The translations under genes and the position numbers were made by a program. Under the pieces are notes generated by a model. The model was not told the DNA's origin. It searched no databases and saw only the letters and a list, made by a program, of their open reading frames with translations. A stretch of DNA of 64,000 nt from Amphibalanus amphitrite (Eukaryota > Arthropoda > Thecostraca > Balanomorpha > Balanidae), in the NCBI RefSeq assembly GCF_019059575.1, contig NW_024881505.1, positions 1,631,501-1,695,500 of the forward strand. The letters run 5' to 3'. Below, piece by piece: positions 1 through 10,956 of this stretch (positions within the stretch are counted from its first letter, which is position 1; every line of letters starts with the position of its first letter).

Positions 1-3000
1 CAGCGCGATCAAGGGGGTGCGACAGGAGCCAGTGATAGCAGTATCCGTAGCAGTGGCTCAAACCCAGCTCAGCATCCATCCCTGTCATGCAAGAGTGGTG
101 GTCTAGAGAGGAGCTGCACAGTGCTGCCCACCGCTCGTGTAACTGTAGTAGGTCGCGGCGGACAGCGAGTAGAAGCCACTGCGCTTTTCGATACAGGTAG
201 TGATAGGACATATGTCAGTGACAGACTCGTTAAGTCAGCTGAGCCCGAGTGGGTAGGCTCTGAGACAGTATCCTATGCGGCATTTGGAGGGACTGGCTCA
301 TCTGCTGAGCACAGAGATGTGTACCGAGTGGAGATGGTTGGCTCCAATGTAGCCTCTCCGACAGCCCTTTCCGTTCAGGCTATCAGGATCCCTGTGATAT
401 GCATGCCACTCCAGCGCCCACGCATGCCTGCTGCTGTGCTGCAGTCCTTCAGTCACCTGGAGCTGGCTGATCCGCCCTCTGACAGACAACTGACTGTAGA
501 CATACTGGTGGGGCTGGACTGCTACTGGGATCTGATGAAACAGGGTGAGATTCGGCTGGAAGGGGGACCCGTGGCGCAGGAGACCGCGCTGGGGTGGATC
601 ATCTCCGGTAAGGTGAGTGCGCCAGATGGTGCTAGGACGGTGGGCAGCGCCACATGTCTGCTGTGTCTTGGTGACATTCACGAGCGGTCTCTGAGGCGGT
701 TGTGGTCCCTCGAAGGGATTGGGATCAGTGAGCCAGAGGAGACCGATTCTGAGGTGCTTACCCACTTTGATGCATCTGTGAGCAAAGTTGATGGTAGGTA
801 CGAGGTGGCGCTGCCGTGGAAGGCTGGCAGCGAAAAGAAGCTCCAAGAGAACAGGTCCGCCGCTGAGGCGCGCCTGTCGGGTCTGTCTCGTCGGCTGGAC
901 AGAGACCCAGAGCTGGGAGTGGCCTATTCGGAGGCACTCCAGGAGATGGAGCAGGCGGGTGTGGTGGAGGAGGTTCCCAGCCACGAGCTGGATGGTCCTT
1001 ATCCTTGCTTCTACCTGCCTCACCGTCCTGTTGTAAAGGAATCCAGCACTTCGACTCGGGTGAGACCGGTGTTTGACGCTTCTGCAACTGGTCCCAATGG
1101 TGTCTCGCTCAACGATTGCCTTGAGGTGGGACCGTGTCTGATTCCCAGTCTTGTAGACGTGCTGCTTCGTTTCAGACGCTGGAAGGTGGCCGTGACGGCG
1201 GACATCAGCAAAGCCTTCCTGCAGGTGGGCCTCAGGAAGGAAGACAGGGACGCTCACAGGTTCCTCTGGATTCATGAGGGTCGGAAGCGGGTGATGCGCT
1301 TTCGAAGGGTGACCTTTGGGGTCAGCTCCAGTCCGTTCTTGTTGAACGCGACTATCCGCCATCACCTTTCAAGGTATCCCCCCTCTCGCGCGATAACTGA
1401 GATGCTCGAGAACTTTTATGTTGATGACCTCCTTTCGGGAGCCGACTCTGAGCAGGAGGCGAGCGCTCTGCTGACGGAGGCTCAGGCCGTGATGGCTGAC
1501 GCCGGTATGATCCTGACGAAGTGCACGTCAAACAGCTCAGTGATGTTCGACAAGGCTCACGCTGCCTCTGGCACAGGCGAGCTCGAGAGTGTGAAGGTCC
1601 TGGGGGTGAGTTGGAGTCCAGCTGAGGACGTCTTCTCGTTCGAGGGCCTCACTGTCCCTGCTGATGTGTCTCCGACCAAGCGTGTGGTGCTGAGCTGCAT
1701 AGCTCGGCTATTCGACCCCTTGGGGTTTGTTGCTCCGTTCGTGATGGTTGCAAAACGCATCTTCCAGGAGCTGTGGAAGCTCGGTATTGGGTGGGATGAT
1801 GAGCTTCCCTCGGAGTCCAGCCTGATGTTCATGGAGTGGCTGAAAGGTCTGGAGCTGCTCCAGCAGATTCACATTCCCCGCTGCTACTCGACTGAGGGCT
1901 GGAACCGTGGTGCTGGCGTTTCGATTCACGCCTTCGGTGACGCCTCTCCTAAGGGCTACGGGGCAGCGGTCTACCTCCGGGTCTCCCAGTCAGATGGCTC
2001 TATTGAGGTGACCTTGGTCATGGCCAAGGCGAGGTTGGCGCCACTGAAGAGTGTTACTCTGCCACGACTTGAGCTACTGGGAAGTCTGCTGGCTGCACGC
2101 CTAGCCGTTCTTGTGAGGCAGGCTCTGAGGCTTCCTGATGACACAGAGACTCGGTGCTGGACAGACTCGATGATCGCACTAGGATGGATCCGTGGCGAGC
2201 CTAGGCGATGGAAGCAATTTGTTGCAAATCGAGTGACGGAGATACAGGGTCTGACCGCTCCTTCGGACTGGTCTCATTGTCCAGGTGAGGAGAACCCAGC
2301 AGATCTGACGACCCGCGGAGTATCGGCTGAGTGTCTGAGCGGATCGGAGCTGTGGTTCCGTGGTCCCAGGTGGCTGGCTACGCCTCAGGCTCGTCCCGGG
2401 GCTGATGAGTCAGTGCCTCTCGTGTCCAGTGAAGAGCTGCCGGAGGCAACACTTCTGTCGTGCGAGCTGGATGATGCCGGTGTCTCGGTGGTTGGGAGCG
2501 CCGGCCTCCCAGCTCTGGTGACTGCGGCACAGAGTGCCCCAATATTCGACTGCAGCCGCTGGTCGTCTATGAACAAGGCGGTCAGAGTGGTGGCTTGGGT
2601 GAACCGCTTCCGCCACAACGCGCGGTCTGGGCGTCACAATCGGTCCACTGGCGATCTCTCGGCCGAGGAGTTGGTGGCGGCCAGGCACCTGCTGCTGCGA
2701 GAGGAACAACGACTGGCCTTTGCAGCGGAGTTCAGCGCCCTACAACGGGGCAAGCCAGTACCTAAAAGTTCGAGGGTATACCGTCTGTCTCCCTTCATAG
2801 GCGACGACGGGCTCCTGAGAATCGGGAGCAGGCTTCAGGAGTCTGAGTTAACCAGTGAGGAGCGACACCCTGTTTTGCTCCCAAAGGGACGGGTGGCCGA
2901 ACTGCTGGTTTGGGACCAGCATCGTATGATGTGCCACTGTGGTGTGTCTACTCTGATCACTGCACTCCGAGCGGCCTTTTGGATCGTGGGTCTCCGCTGC

Positions 3001-3978
3001 CTGGCAAAGCGCATCAAACGCTCGTGTTTGGTTTGTCAGCGGCAGGATGCTGTCCAGTGTAACGAGCCGGCGGCGCCGCTCCCTCGCGACAGGGTAACCC
3101 GTGCGCCGCCGTTCTCGGTCACAGGAGTGGATTTCGCGGGGCCGATTTTCGCGGTGGACTGCCCGCGAAGAAAGTTCTATGTGTGCCTATTCACCTGCGC
3201 TGTGACACGCGCAGTGCATCTGGAGTTGACAGGATCACTGTCACAGGCTGACTTTTTGATGGCGCTCAGACGTTTCGCTGCCAGAAGGACTCTGCCGTCT
3301 GTTATCTATTCAGATAACGCGCGAACGTTCAGCGGAGCTGATCAGCTGATGCAGCGGTACTTTGGACATCTCGCTCCCCGGTGGAAGTTTATCGTGCCAA
3401 ACTCACCGTGGTGGGGCGGTTGGTGGGAGCGACTGGTGCGCTCCGTGAAGGTGGGACTCAGGAAGTCGCTCGGCACAAGATGTCTCACTCAAGTGGAGTT
3501 AGAGACTGTGCTGACTGAGGTCGAGTCATGTGTGAATTCACGTCCACTGACTCAGGTGACTGACGCGATCGACTGCGAGAGTCCACTGACGCCCAGTCAT
3601 TTCCTCACTGGACGTGGCGCCGGCTTCCAGGCCAGGCTGCTGGAGGATCCAGAAGCGGTAAGTGGTAGAGCGCTCTCCGACAGGGCTAGGGTACGCGAGA
3701 GGCGTCTGAACCGTTTCTGGACGGTCTGGAGGGATGTATATTTGCGGAACCTCCCTCACTCGGTGCGCAAGTTTTCGCATCAAGGTCAGCTACAGCCGGG
3801 GTCGGTGGTACTCGTCAGGGAGGATAACGTTCCCCGAATGAAGTGGGTGATGGGGACCGTCACTAAGCTGTTCCCTGGCAGAGATGGGGTGACCAGGTCT
3901 GCTGAGGTTCGAACCCAGGGAGGGCACTTGAGGACCCGGGCAGTCCAGAGACTCTATGACTTGGGACTACTCGACTGA
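1..3978 (+). CDS. pol: BEL/Pao retrotransposon Pol polyprotein, 5' end outside the window
   Basis: Replication polyprotein of a BEL/Pao LTR retrotransposon. The frame has no stop from base 1 to the TGA at 3976-3978 and reads through a GTG at 121, so the true start, gag and 5' LTR lie to the left of the window. Numbering from the GTG at 121: retropepsin DTGS at 24-27; reverse transcriptase with YVDD at 433-436; RNase H-type FGDAS at 605-609; integrase zinc finger with H934, H939, C969 and C972; integrase catalytic residues D1004, D1065 and E1103 in GVDF, YSDN and WWER contexts; then a BEL-type C-terminal tail rich in W and R. All domains are in one frame without stops, so this part looks recent and possibly functional. 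The domain order is that of BEL/Pao. A polypurine tract and LTR follow directly. Long reading frames on the opposite strand here are shadows. Confidence 0.95.
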   Translation, partial: QRDQGGATGASDSSIRSSGSNPAQHPSLSCKSGGLERSCTVLPTARVTVVGRGGQRVEATALFDTGSDRTYVSDRLVKSAEPEWVGSETVSYAAFGGTGSSAEHRDVYRVEMVGSNVASPTALSVQAIRIPVICMPLQRPRMPAAVLQSFSHLELADPPSDRQLTVDILVGLDCYWDLMKQGEIRLEGGPVAQETALGWIISGKVSAPDGARTVGSATCLLCLGDIHERSLRRLWSLEGIGISEPEETDSEVLTHFDASVSKVDGRYEVALPWKAGSEKKLQENRSAAEARLSGLSRRLDRDPELGVAYSEALQEMEQAGVVEEVPSHELDGPYPCFYLPHRPVVKESSTSTRVRPVFDASATGPNGVSLNDCLEVGPCLIPSLVDVLLRFRRWKVAVTADISKAFLQVGLRKEDRDAHRFLWIHEGRKRVMRFRRVTFGVSSSPFLLNATIRHHLSRYPPSRAITEMLENFYVDDLLSGADSEQEASALLTEAQAVMADAGMILTKCTSNSSVMFDKAHAASGTGELESVKVLGVSWSPAEDVFSFEGLTVPADVSPTKRVVLSCIARLFDPLGFVAPFVMVAKRIFQELWKLGIGWDDELPSESSLMFMEWLKGLELLQQIHIPRCYSTEGWNRGAGVSIHAFGDASPKGYGAAVYLRVSQSDGSIEVTLVMAKARLAPLKSVTLPRLELLGSLLAARLAVLVRQALRLPDDTETRCWTDSMIALGWIRGEPRRWKQFVANRVTEIQGLTAPSDWSHCPGEENPADLTTRGVSAECLSGSELWFRGPRWLATPQARPGADESVPLVSSEELPEATLLSCELDDAGVSVVGSAGLPALVTAAQSAPIFDCSRWSSMNKAVRVVAWVNRFRHNARSGRHNRSTGDLSAEELVAARHLLLREEQRLAFAAEFSALQRGKPVPKSSRVYRLSPFIGDDGLLRIGSRLQESELTSEERHPVLLPKGRVAELLVWDQHRMMCHCGVSTLITALRAAFWIVGLRCLAKRIKRSCLVCQRQDAVQCNEPAAPLPRDRVTRAPPFSVTGVDFAGPIFAVDCPRRKFYVCLFTCAVTRAVHLELTGSLSQADFLMALRRFAARRTLPSVIYSDNARTFSGADQLMQRYFGHLAPRWKFIVPNSPWWGGWWERLVRSVKVGLRKSLGTRCLTQVELETVLTEVESCVNSRPLTQVTDAIDCESPLTPSHFLTGRGAGFQARLLEDPEAVSGRALSDRARVRERRLNRFWTVWRDVYLRNLPHSVRKFSHQGQLQPGSVVLVREDNVPRMKWVMGTVTKLFPGRDGVTRSAEVRTQGGHLRTRAVQRLYDLGLLD

Positions 3979-4103
3979 TGCCCTCCACCTGACAGCAGCA
4001 GGCAGCGCGCCCCTCTTCTTACCTCTGTCCCCTCATAGACAGTTCGAATGAGAAAGGGCTGGACGGATTGAGGCAAAATAGGTTTGGATTGTCAAGGCAA
4101 TCC

Positions 4104-4117
4104 AAAGGCGGGGAGGA
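4104..4117 (+). other. Polypurine tract of the BEL/Pao element
   Basis: A purine run (AAAGGCGGGGAGGA, one C) ends immediately before the TGTTG that opens the LTR. This is the position and composition of a plus-strand primer. The 125 bases between the Pol stop and the tract are non-coding. Confidence 0.8.
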
Positions 4118-4431
4118 TGTTGTGAATTTAGTTGTGACTCGCTATTAGATCTGCGTCGTTTTGTTGTGTTGCATTTAATTGATGTCACGGATGTGCGAAT
4201 TGGAGTTGAGTGTTTTGCCGCGTTGGGAGGTGCGGTCGTGGTGAGCCACGTGACCTTTGTCTGGTCAAGGCTGGTATTTTGCGCCTTATTGTTGTTGTCG
4301 GCTAGTTTCGAGTGATGCTGAAGTCTGAAGTTCTTGATCGGACGTTTTGTTCTTTTTTGGCTGAAATCGATGCTTGAAGTATTCTCTTTTCAACATGGGT
4401 TTCAATACAGAGTGTGATTTAATTCGTTACA
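4118..4431 (+). repeat. 3' LTR of the BEL/Pao element
   Basis: About 314 bp, starting TGTTGTGAATT and ending AATTCGTTACA. The two ends are imperfect inverted repeats with the TGT...ACA pattern. The start is fixed by the preceding polypurine tract. The end is inferred from the inverted match, because the 5' LTR is outside the window and neither the LTR pair nor the target duplication can be compared. Confidence 0.7.
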
Positions 4432-5880
4432 TATACAATGGAGACAAAAGGCAGAACACACCTATCATAACAATGCCGCGTACTTGTCAGTTATCGCTGG
4501 GTGTGACGCATGTTGACCCTATACTTCTTTATACATCTGTCGACATTTGAAAAGAACCGGAAGGGCGAGTTGGCTCTCTTTTATACACATGTCAAGTTTG
4601 ATAAGAGCCAATTATAAACAGTCCCACCATAATAAGCTGCTTCTCGGAACGGGTGTGTCCCGGTGACAATTGTATAAATTGTTAACGTTCAGCGGTGGAA
4701 CGGGGCGCTACATCGACACTGCTCTAGCGTTTCATATCATCTCCAACTGATCTCAACCCACAGCCACAGCGGCGGTGCACCGCCGCCTTATCGTTCAGTC
4801 GTATGATCACCACGCTCTCCGCTAATACGTGATTTCGTCGGTGGTCGCTTCCGCTACCTTCGAAATTTTAGCTGTCACTGAATAAAAGCGCAGATACAGG
4901 TGGGAAATTTCGTAAATATGTATTTCAAGTCAACCATGACAAAACTCAACTATGACAAACGAGGCACGGGGGTCTTCAGACAAACGACTTCGCCGATGTA
5001 TCTGTAACAAACGTAAATTGGTGTTAGAAGTAAATCATAGACCCTCGCAGCTACGCACACTACCGATTGTGAACAACAAGCCCCAGTAATCAAAAAGGGG
5101 GGCAAGAGCTGATATCGGAGCTCGGATGCTAAAATGGTTGTGGAGAGTTGGCCGAAATATTCAACAGTATATGGCGTTAAACGTTGGATAAGTCAACGTT
5201 GATGATCCTTACCTGAGCTGGGCTCAAGAGAGCTCCAGAAGAGCCCACTCGACCTCCCCATCAAGCCATTCTGGCCGGGCGTAGTTTGGGGAATGTAATG
5301 TGTAGATGATTTTCCGAAGCCGTTGAATTATTTCCTTATTTCTCCGGCGGGCCCGCTCCATGTCGCGGCGGGCGACCTCCAAATTTCCCTGCAAGGAACC
5401 ATCACAGCCGTTAATAACTTTGATGATTCTCAAATTGTGAAGCTGATAGGCTGGCACAAGCCGCCGAACCCGAAGTTGATGAGCTGGAGGTCAACGGTAT
5501 GGAGAAGAGGAAGAAGTTGAAGAATTGAGCCGGTGTTCGAAATACTGACAGCAGTGGAAATGAACGTGCTGCAGGGGTCGACGTGAAGGAAGAGGATTAG
5601 CTAAAAAAAGCTGTGTGAAGATGATGAAGCTTATGATGGCGGCTGATGAGAGGAAGCGGTTTTACGAATACTGAAAAGGACATAGAAGAAGTTGTTGAAG
5701 ATAAGATAAGGGAATGAAGCTCTCTCATGAAACAAAGGATCCCCGCTCTTAAATTCCCTCGCTACACCTTCTCAAATCTTCCAATATCTGCATCATGTTT
5801 GGCAGCGGGTACCTAATCTGCTCCGTTACCTCGTTCAATTTTACGAACGATTGTACACGGCGATACTGGTCTGAGGCTGA
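4432..5880. other. Stretch without recognisable gene
   Basis: No convincing coding region. Bases 4482-4555 resemble the tandem repeat at 6463-6650 (shared words ACTTGTCAG and TGTGACGCATG), so this may be retroelement leader or LTR debris. A 77-codon minus-strand frame at 5224-5457 rich in Arg and Glu could be a scrap of gag, but I cannot support that. Confidence 0.4.
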
Positions 5881-6120
5881 TTAGGCACCTGGCTTCTTTA
5901 CCAGCAACACGGGTGATCGGTATCCGTCATAGGCGTGCTCGACGATGTTATGTTTGAGCATGAGCTGCAGCTGGCGGTGCAGCTCATCGCGCTCCGCCTC
6001 CGAGCATCGATAGTAACGGCAATACACTTGTGACGAGCTGGTGCGCAGGGTAATGGTATGTGCAGCGATCTGGACTTGCCCTAGAGCGAAATCTTGTGTA
6101 GCACGGTGCCCCTGTTGCAA
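5881..6120 (-). pseudogene. Ty3/gypsy reverse-transcriptase N-terminal fragment
   Basis: A 79-residue minus-strand frame ending in SPVLLVKKPGA. A stretch ending ML..NIVEHAYDGYRSPVLLVKK matches the conserved entry to the gypsy RT domain (a helix, then a pattern like S-P-V-x-L-V-K-K). Upstream lies the Arg/Glu-rich segment that normally precedes this motif. The rest of RT (DLxxGYH, YIDD) does not follow: the frame stops just after the KK motif. This is a truncated relic. The RT piece at 7734-8165 is on the same strand and could come from the same or a related element. Confidence 0.65.
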
Positions 6121-6462
6121 TTCTCGGTGGTGGTGAAGCCGACTCGGATCAGAAGAAACTCAGTTGTCTTAGATTCCTTCTATTTGGCCGAGCAGGGGAC
6201 ACGTTTACGTATGACCCGGTGGATCTTGCGCCGCCCTTTGACTGAGGTCTTGACTGTACAGTGCCTTGGTCTGGACTAACTTGACCTACCTCTTGCCAGC
6301 AGGTTTTTATATGCACGGGTCACGTTGCTGGCCTCGTGATCTCTTTGTGTGCATATGCGCGCTGACACCACACCGATGTTACCTAACATAAACGCAACGT
6401 CATTACACATTTGCAGTACCTACTATGGTGATATGAGGCAGATGTCGCCTGTCATTATATCG

Positions 6463-6650
6463 CTGTGCACTTGTCAGTCATCGTCGGTTGTGACGCATGC
6501 TGAGCTTGCAGTTCGATGTACACTTGTCAACGTTTGACACGATCCAGATGTTACATCGCTGCGCACTTGTCGGTCATCGTCGGCTGAGTTTGCAGTTTTA
6601 TATACACTTGTCAACCTTTGCCAAGATCCAGATGTTACATCGCGTTTGTG
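6463..6650. repeat. Imperfect tandem duplication, two units of about 90-100 bp
   Basis: Two adjacent copies share CACTTGTC(A/G)GTCATCGTCGG near the start and GATCCAGATGTTACATCG at the end. A third, diverged relative lies at 4482-4555. The origin is probably a gypsy leader or LTR. Confidence 0.6.
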
Positions 6651-6967
6651 CGCCGCCGAGCGGTGAAGCATCGTACGAACAAAGACAAGCATGATTTTGA
6701 AATTTTGGTGAGTGGAAGCTAGGGCTAGATGCTACACATGTGATGCGAAGATACTTTCGAATTCGCACAATAGGTGTTCTACTTCCAGCCTCAATGCCGC
6801 CTTGAGGTGTTTGAGGTCAAATTGTTCAAGAAAACTGTCGCGACTGGTCCATCGACCTTTCCACCGTAGTGCCGACTCAGATGCGTTTTGTTCGTTTTGG
6901 GTTGTTTGTTTCGGATTATCGAAGGTAACGGAGGCAGTGGCGGTGTGGTTGGCTCGGCAGTTACCGG

Positions 6968-7181
6968 ACGTCCCGGCTGCCGGCCGGGCCCTTGGCCAGG
7001 CAGCGGAGACGTGAAGCGCGGTCAGCCGTGTGTATGTGACAGTCCATTGTGGCCCATGAGGAGTGGGACGGTATGCCGCAACAGGTGATGGGAGTATGGT
7101 CGGTATCAATGTCACATGTGCACATCAGACATACGAACGGGCACATACAATCCTTAAGAGTTATACATGATTTCCGTCTAT
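6968..7181. repeat. Dispersed repeat, homologous to 22328-22551
   Basis: About 210 bp closely matching 22328-22551 in the same orientation. Shared blocks include CCGGCTGCCGGCCGGGCCCTT and GTCCATTGTGGCCCATGAGG. The second copy lies inside the 1.0 kb insertion at 21542-22555, so this is a fragment of the same mobile sequence. Confidence 0.75.
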
Positions 7182-7620
7182 GGCGATCTGGCTTAAAAGG
7201 ATGCAAGTATGCACATAAAGCACGTGGCAACACATCAAGATAATTGCCGCCACACCGCCATGACATCAGCCGTAAGTATAAGTACATGGTGATATAGCCA
7301 AAATGAATGTCTCGAAGAGCAGCCGAAGGAACGATATAGCCAAGATGTATATTGGCTAGCGACGGCATAGATTTATTGCCATCGAAAAGATGAAGATAGC
7401 GGCGACCTGCTGTAGTGTTGAATAAGTGGAAGAAGTGGAAGATCCCAAGGAAGAAGCGGTCGAGAGAAAAGAATCGAAAAGACCACTGGAATGAATGATG
7501 GCTGTGGACTGGGCGACCGTCTCATTTCTCTGGGTAAGGGAAAGAGTAGGAGTCTCTAAACAGAAAGAGACGGGCTCGCAGCTTTTAATTTCGCTATAGT
7601 AGAGATAAACTCGTTCCTCG

Positions 7621-7735
7621 ACACAGCGTGTGGGCCGGACCGCCTCATCCGTCACACGATTAGCATAGATAATAGGATTTTGCAAGGTTGAAAGTGTAAT
7701 CTGTGAGGGTGCAGGGTGGAGCAAGGCTCTGCGAC
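7621..7735. repeat. Gypsy LTR-like fragment, homologous to 20056-20162
   Basis: Shares CGCAAGGTTGAAAGTGT-like and GAGGGTGCAGG blocks with the interior of the LTR at 19848-20327. It abuts the end of the duplicated RT segment, so the RT reading frame has been fused by deletion to LTR-like DNA. Confidence 0.6.
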
Positions 7736-8030
7736 ACATTCCTCCGAATATTTCCTGTCCCAACCTGGCAAAAGTCCTTGGGGACCCGCTAAGGCCCATC
7801 GGCAGGACCTTATATGTGAACAGCCCGAATGGAAGTACGAAGACAGTTTTGTGTTTGTCTTGTTCCATTATTGGCACTTGGCGACACATTCCTCCGAATA
7901 TTTCCTGTCCCAACCTGGCGAAAGTCCTTGGGGACCCGCTAAGGCCCATCGGCAGGACCTGATATGTGAACAGCCCGAATGGAAGTACGAAGACAGTTTT
8001 GTGTTTGTCTTGTTCCCTTATTGGCACTTG
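7731..8030. repeat. 150-bp direct tandem duplication inside RT
   Basis: Copy 1 is 7731-7880 and copy 2 is 7881-8030. I count three differences in 150 positions. The period is a multiple of three, which keeps the RT frame open. Confidence 0.95.
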
Positions 8031-8165
8031 ACGAAATGTGGCTGTCAAATCAGAACTGCTGAACCACTTTGGTCGGTTCTCTCCTATTTTCGCTAAGAGC
8101 TCATCCGTTTTTGGTAGAGGAAAGGTTCTCCTTTTGCTAATAGCGTTGAGTTTTTGGTAGCTCAT
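7734..8165 (-). pseudogene. Ty3/gypsy reverse-transcriptase fragment with internal 50-codon duplication
   Basis: Minus-strand reading frame with the middle of a gypsy RT: SYQKLNAIS, RRTFPLPKTDELL, FSSSDLTATFRQV, TVFVLPFGLFTYQVLPMGLSGSP and FARLGQEIFGGM. These match the RT fingers and palm (family pattern DLxxGYxQ, T.F..p.G.y.f.vmPFGL.naP..F). The block from RQVPI to FGGMC is present twice in tandem, in frame, so translation continues through both copies. The next motif (YIDD catalytic loop) is missing because the frame runs into LTR-like sequence at 7735, so this cannot be an active polymerase. It sits downstream, in the minus direction, of unrecognised gypsy debris. Confidence 0.8.
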
Positions 8166-8222
8166 ACAAAATCGTATGCTTCCGTCAGTTTTTTGGCCAA
8201 AACAACGGGAGAGATGTACTCA

Positions 8223-8285
8223 GAGCTGGCTGGGGCAGACAAACTGGTCTAGGATACGTACATGTTGTAGCGTGGAGTGTTGCAA
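8223..8285. repeat. Short dispersed repeat, homologous to 10957-11015
   Basis: Shared blocks GAGCTGGCTGGGGCAGAC and TGTAGCGTGGAGTGTTGCA in direct orientation. The second copy is inside a candidate LTR, which suggests LTR origin here too. Confidence 0.65.
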
Positions 8286-10956
8286 AGCCAACCTGTCTGC
8301 CAAGAGTTTAGGGTCTCAGTGCGGACCTTTTTGGGTAGGTATCCTTGATACCGCTGTTGAGGCGACTCTGTCACCGGTGCCAGTGCGAATACCTGAGGGC
8401 ATCGAGAGGGCCGATTGATGTGTGAACATCGTGGCTATGTCCTGGGCTCAAGATTCGAGAATCCTCATGGATCTCGTCTAAAGGCTTCTCAAGGCCGACA
8501 CTCCAAGCCCTCTGCAGTTTATTGCATCTTTACTGATATCTGTGGAATTCTGTGAGATGGCTCAAAACAAGGACGAGATGTTGACAAGCCGATTGGGGTG
8601 ATATTTCTCCAGAGACTCATGGAAAAGTTAAGTGAGAATAGATCCACTATCGGTGCAACCGGCAAGCTGAGCTTGAACTGTCCCTTACCGTTTACGTAAC
8701 TTGGCACTCTAATTGATCCAAGGGATGCCTCGCATCCAGGCTGCAGACGGAGTATGCCGGTATCGGTCAGCTCAAATTGACCTGTGGGGTGATGTGGAGC
8801 ACTCATCCTGCTCTGGCTAGAGCAGCGCACTAGGAGAGTTCCTTCGCTGCTCCCTAAAGCCATACTCCTATACCAACGTGGCGAAACATCGGTCTATCGT
8901 GGTATTCCACCTGTGCAAAGTGCAGGGCATCTGGTTCCGGTTGGCTGGTCTGAAAACAGATCGTAAAAGACAACGACTTTCTCGAGTCTGCTGCAGTCTC
9001 CTGAAGTATGTAAGCAAGCTGTTGGTCGGATTCGCTGCTTCTGCATCCGTCTAATGAAGCAAATCGACCGAGTCATCATCCTACCTTGGATGGAACATCA
9101 GATGCTTTCCTTATCGACTGCTACGGTCACCTCCTGAAGTAAATGTGCTTTTGATCGGGTTTGCTGCTGGCCTTACCCTCTTGTAGTCGCCGGAGTGTTC
9201 AACTCTCATACTCCGGTAGCAGTGCAGTTGCAGTGGGGTTTGCCGCCTTACACGCCCCATTGGTTCCGTTGTTCACATGCTAGAACCACCTCATTATCAT
9301 GGATTGTCGCTTGTGCCAGTGAACTGCTGTGTAGCACGCCGTCGTTCACGGGCCCAGGGCTGGGGCACGGTGGGCAGGTGTTGGCCCTTGCAGATTCAAG
9401 TTTCTCGGCACAGATGTATTGGTGGGTCACACACGATTCAGACTCGATTGCACACGTCTGGTCTCGGTGACGGCCGAGGGTCTTCTGATCTCACCCTCTG
9501 CAGGGTGGTCAGAGCTCCACTCTGCTCGACCCCGTTCCTACTTTGGGCGGTGGCCCTCTAACCCTGCGTGGCAGCTCACGATTGGCCTGGAGCTAGCGTT
9601 ATATAAGATTTGCACACTGTGATTGGTCGTCGCAAGTCGAACCATCGGGAAGCCTCCTGCGATCACGCGTCACGTGAGTTTGTGCCTCACGCGCTGGTTC
9701 CGTGGTGTTAAAAGCATCCGGCTACGCACCATTGCAACGACATGAGACGACACTTAGCAGACAGCAGCTGACTTCTAGGTATAGAGGCCTTAGAGCGCGT
9801 TTGACAGAAGACAGGCTAAAAGCTGACGTTTGTAGATAGCACACCGGCGGCGCGGCGCAGAGTGCTGGAGACAGTGAGTCACCTCGTGAATAAACTATGA
9901 CACGTCCCGAGCCGGCCGCGGCGTCGGCTGCGCTGAGCTGAGCGCGAGCGGAGAGCGGTTGAGCGCGAGCGGGGAGCGGTAAAGATAATGAGCGTTGAAA
10001 ATGCGAAAATGAAATATAGCCACCACGCAGGTATAATTAGACTACGAACTAATTAAGCCTAAACCCATAAAAAATATAAGCAGCAATTAATGCAAGGCAA
10101 CGGCGATAAACAATGACACACACTTTACAGCTGCTACCGTCACTGCACGCCCAGCCAATGCCTATAGCTTAAGCTAGCCGAGAATTTCCACTCCTACCCT
10201 GCCAGTGTATATAATTTGGTGAGCATTGACCCCAGAAGACCACCCTCTGCCATGCTGCTCACTCTGGTAAACAGGTGAAGCAGGCCCCATCACCAGTTCT
10301 CCTCAGCTCCTACGCGTCCGGGCAGCGAGTCCTGCTCCACGCGAGCAGACGGTCCCGTGACGTCCTCCTCCAAGAGACGTCCGTAGGCTGCCCATCCTAT
10401 CTAGCACTCACCCTTCTCTCAGGGACGTAGGTAGACGGCACGACCTACTCAATAAACGGAAAATCACCCTTCTGGCCCAGCACATCTTTCACCAAATACC
10501 TGGCGCTAATCATTCAGTCAAACATTCAGTCGAAACATAGACAAGTTGCCGAAACAGAGTGCCGATGCAAATTAAAGTTGCCGAATCAGTGGCCGAATCA
10601 CGGGACTATTGAGCGCCTATCGGTCGCTTGATTGGTGGATACCGAGCGCCATCAGTCACTCGGGCTTGATGAAGCCGTACTGTAACAAGTGCAAGTCGCT
10701 GTCCGATCTCGGGCCCAGGGCGCCGGCCGTTGGCCGCAGACTGCCCGCCCGGCCCTACCCGGACCGAGGCGGGGCGGGGCGGCCGCTCACTCCCTATTGG
10801 CTGGGCCGGCTGCGGCAAACGGCAGCCAGCACAACCCTCATATGAATATCGACAGAATAATACACCAAGCATTCCAGCACCATGCTGGTTCCAAATGACA
10901 CGGACTTCCTGAAAAAAGGTCAGCTACATTTGTCCCCATAGCGCAGCTTCCCGAGA
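8286..10956. other. Decayed repeat DNA, no gene recognised
   Basis: Short minus-strand frames at 8519-8863, 8894-9079 and 9248-9430 lie in line with the gypsy relic but match no domain I can name. The 8519-8863 frame contains a GCEASLGSIRVPSY-like stretch that could be envelope or gag debris; this is a guess. Bases 9940-9981 hold a roughly 20-bp tandem duplication (GAGCGCGAGCGG core). Bases 10725-10810 are GC-rich with GGGGCGGGGC and ATTGG words, which is promoter-like composition only. Confidence 0.35.

Noticed and set aside
298-1365. 355-codon antisense frame
   Set aside because: Shadow of the BEL/Pao Pol frame on the other strand, with no protein motifs.
7716-8096. 126-codon plus-strand frame with a repeated block
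   Set aside because: Antisense shadow of the duplicated RT segment; the minus strand has the RT motifs.
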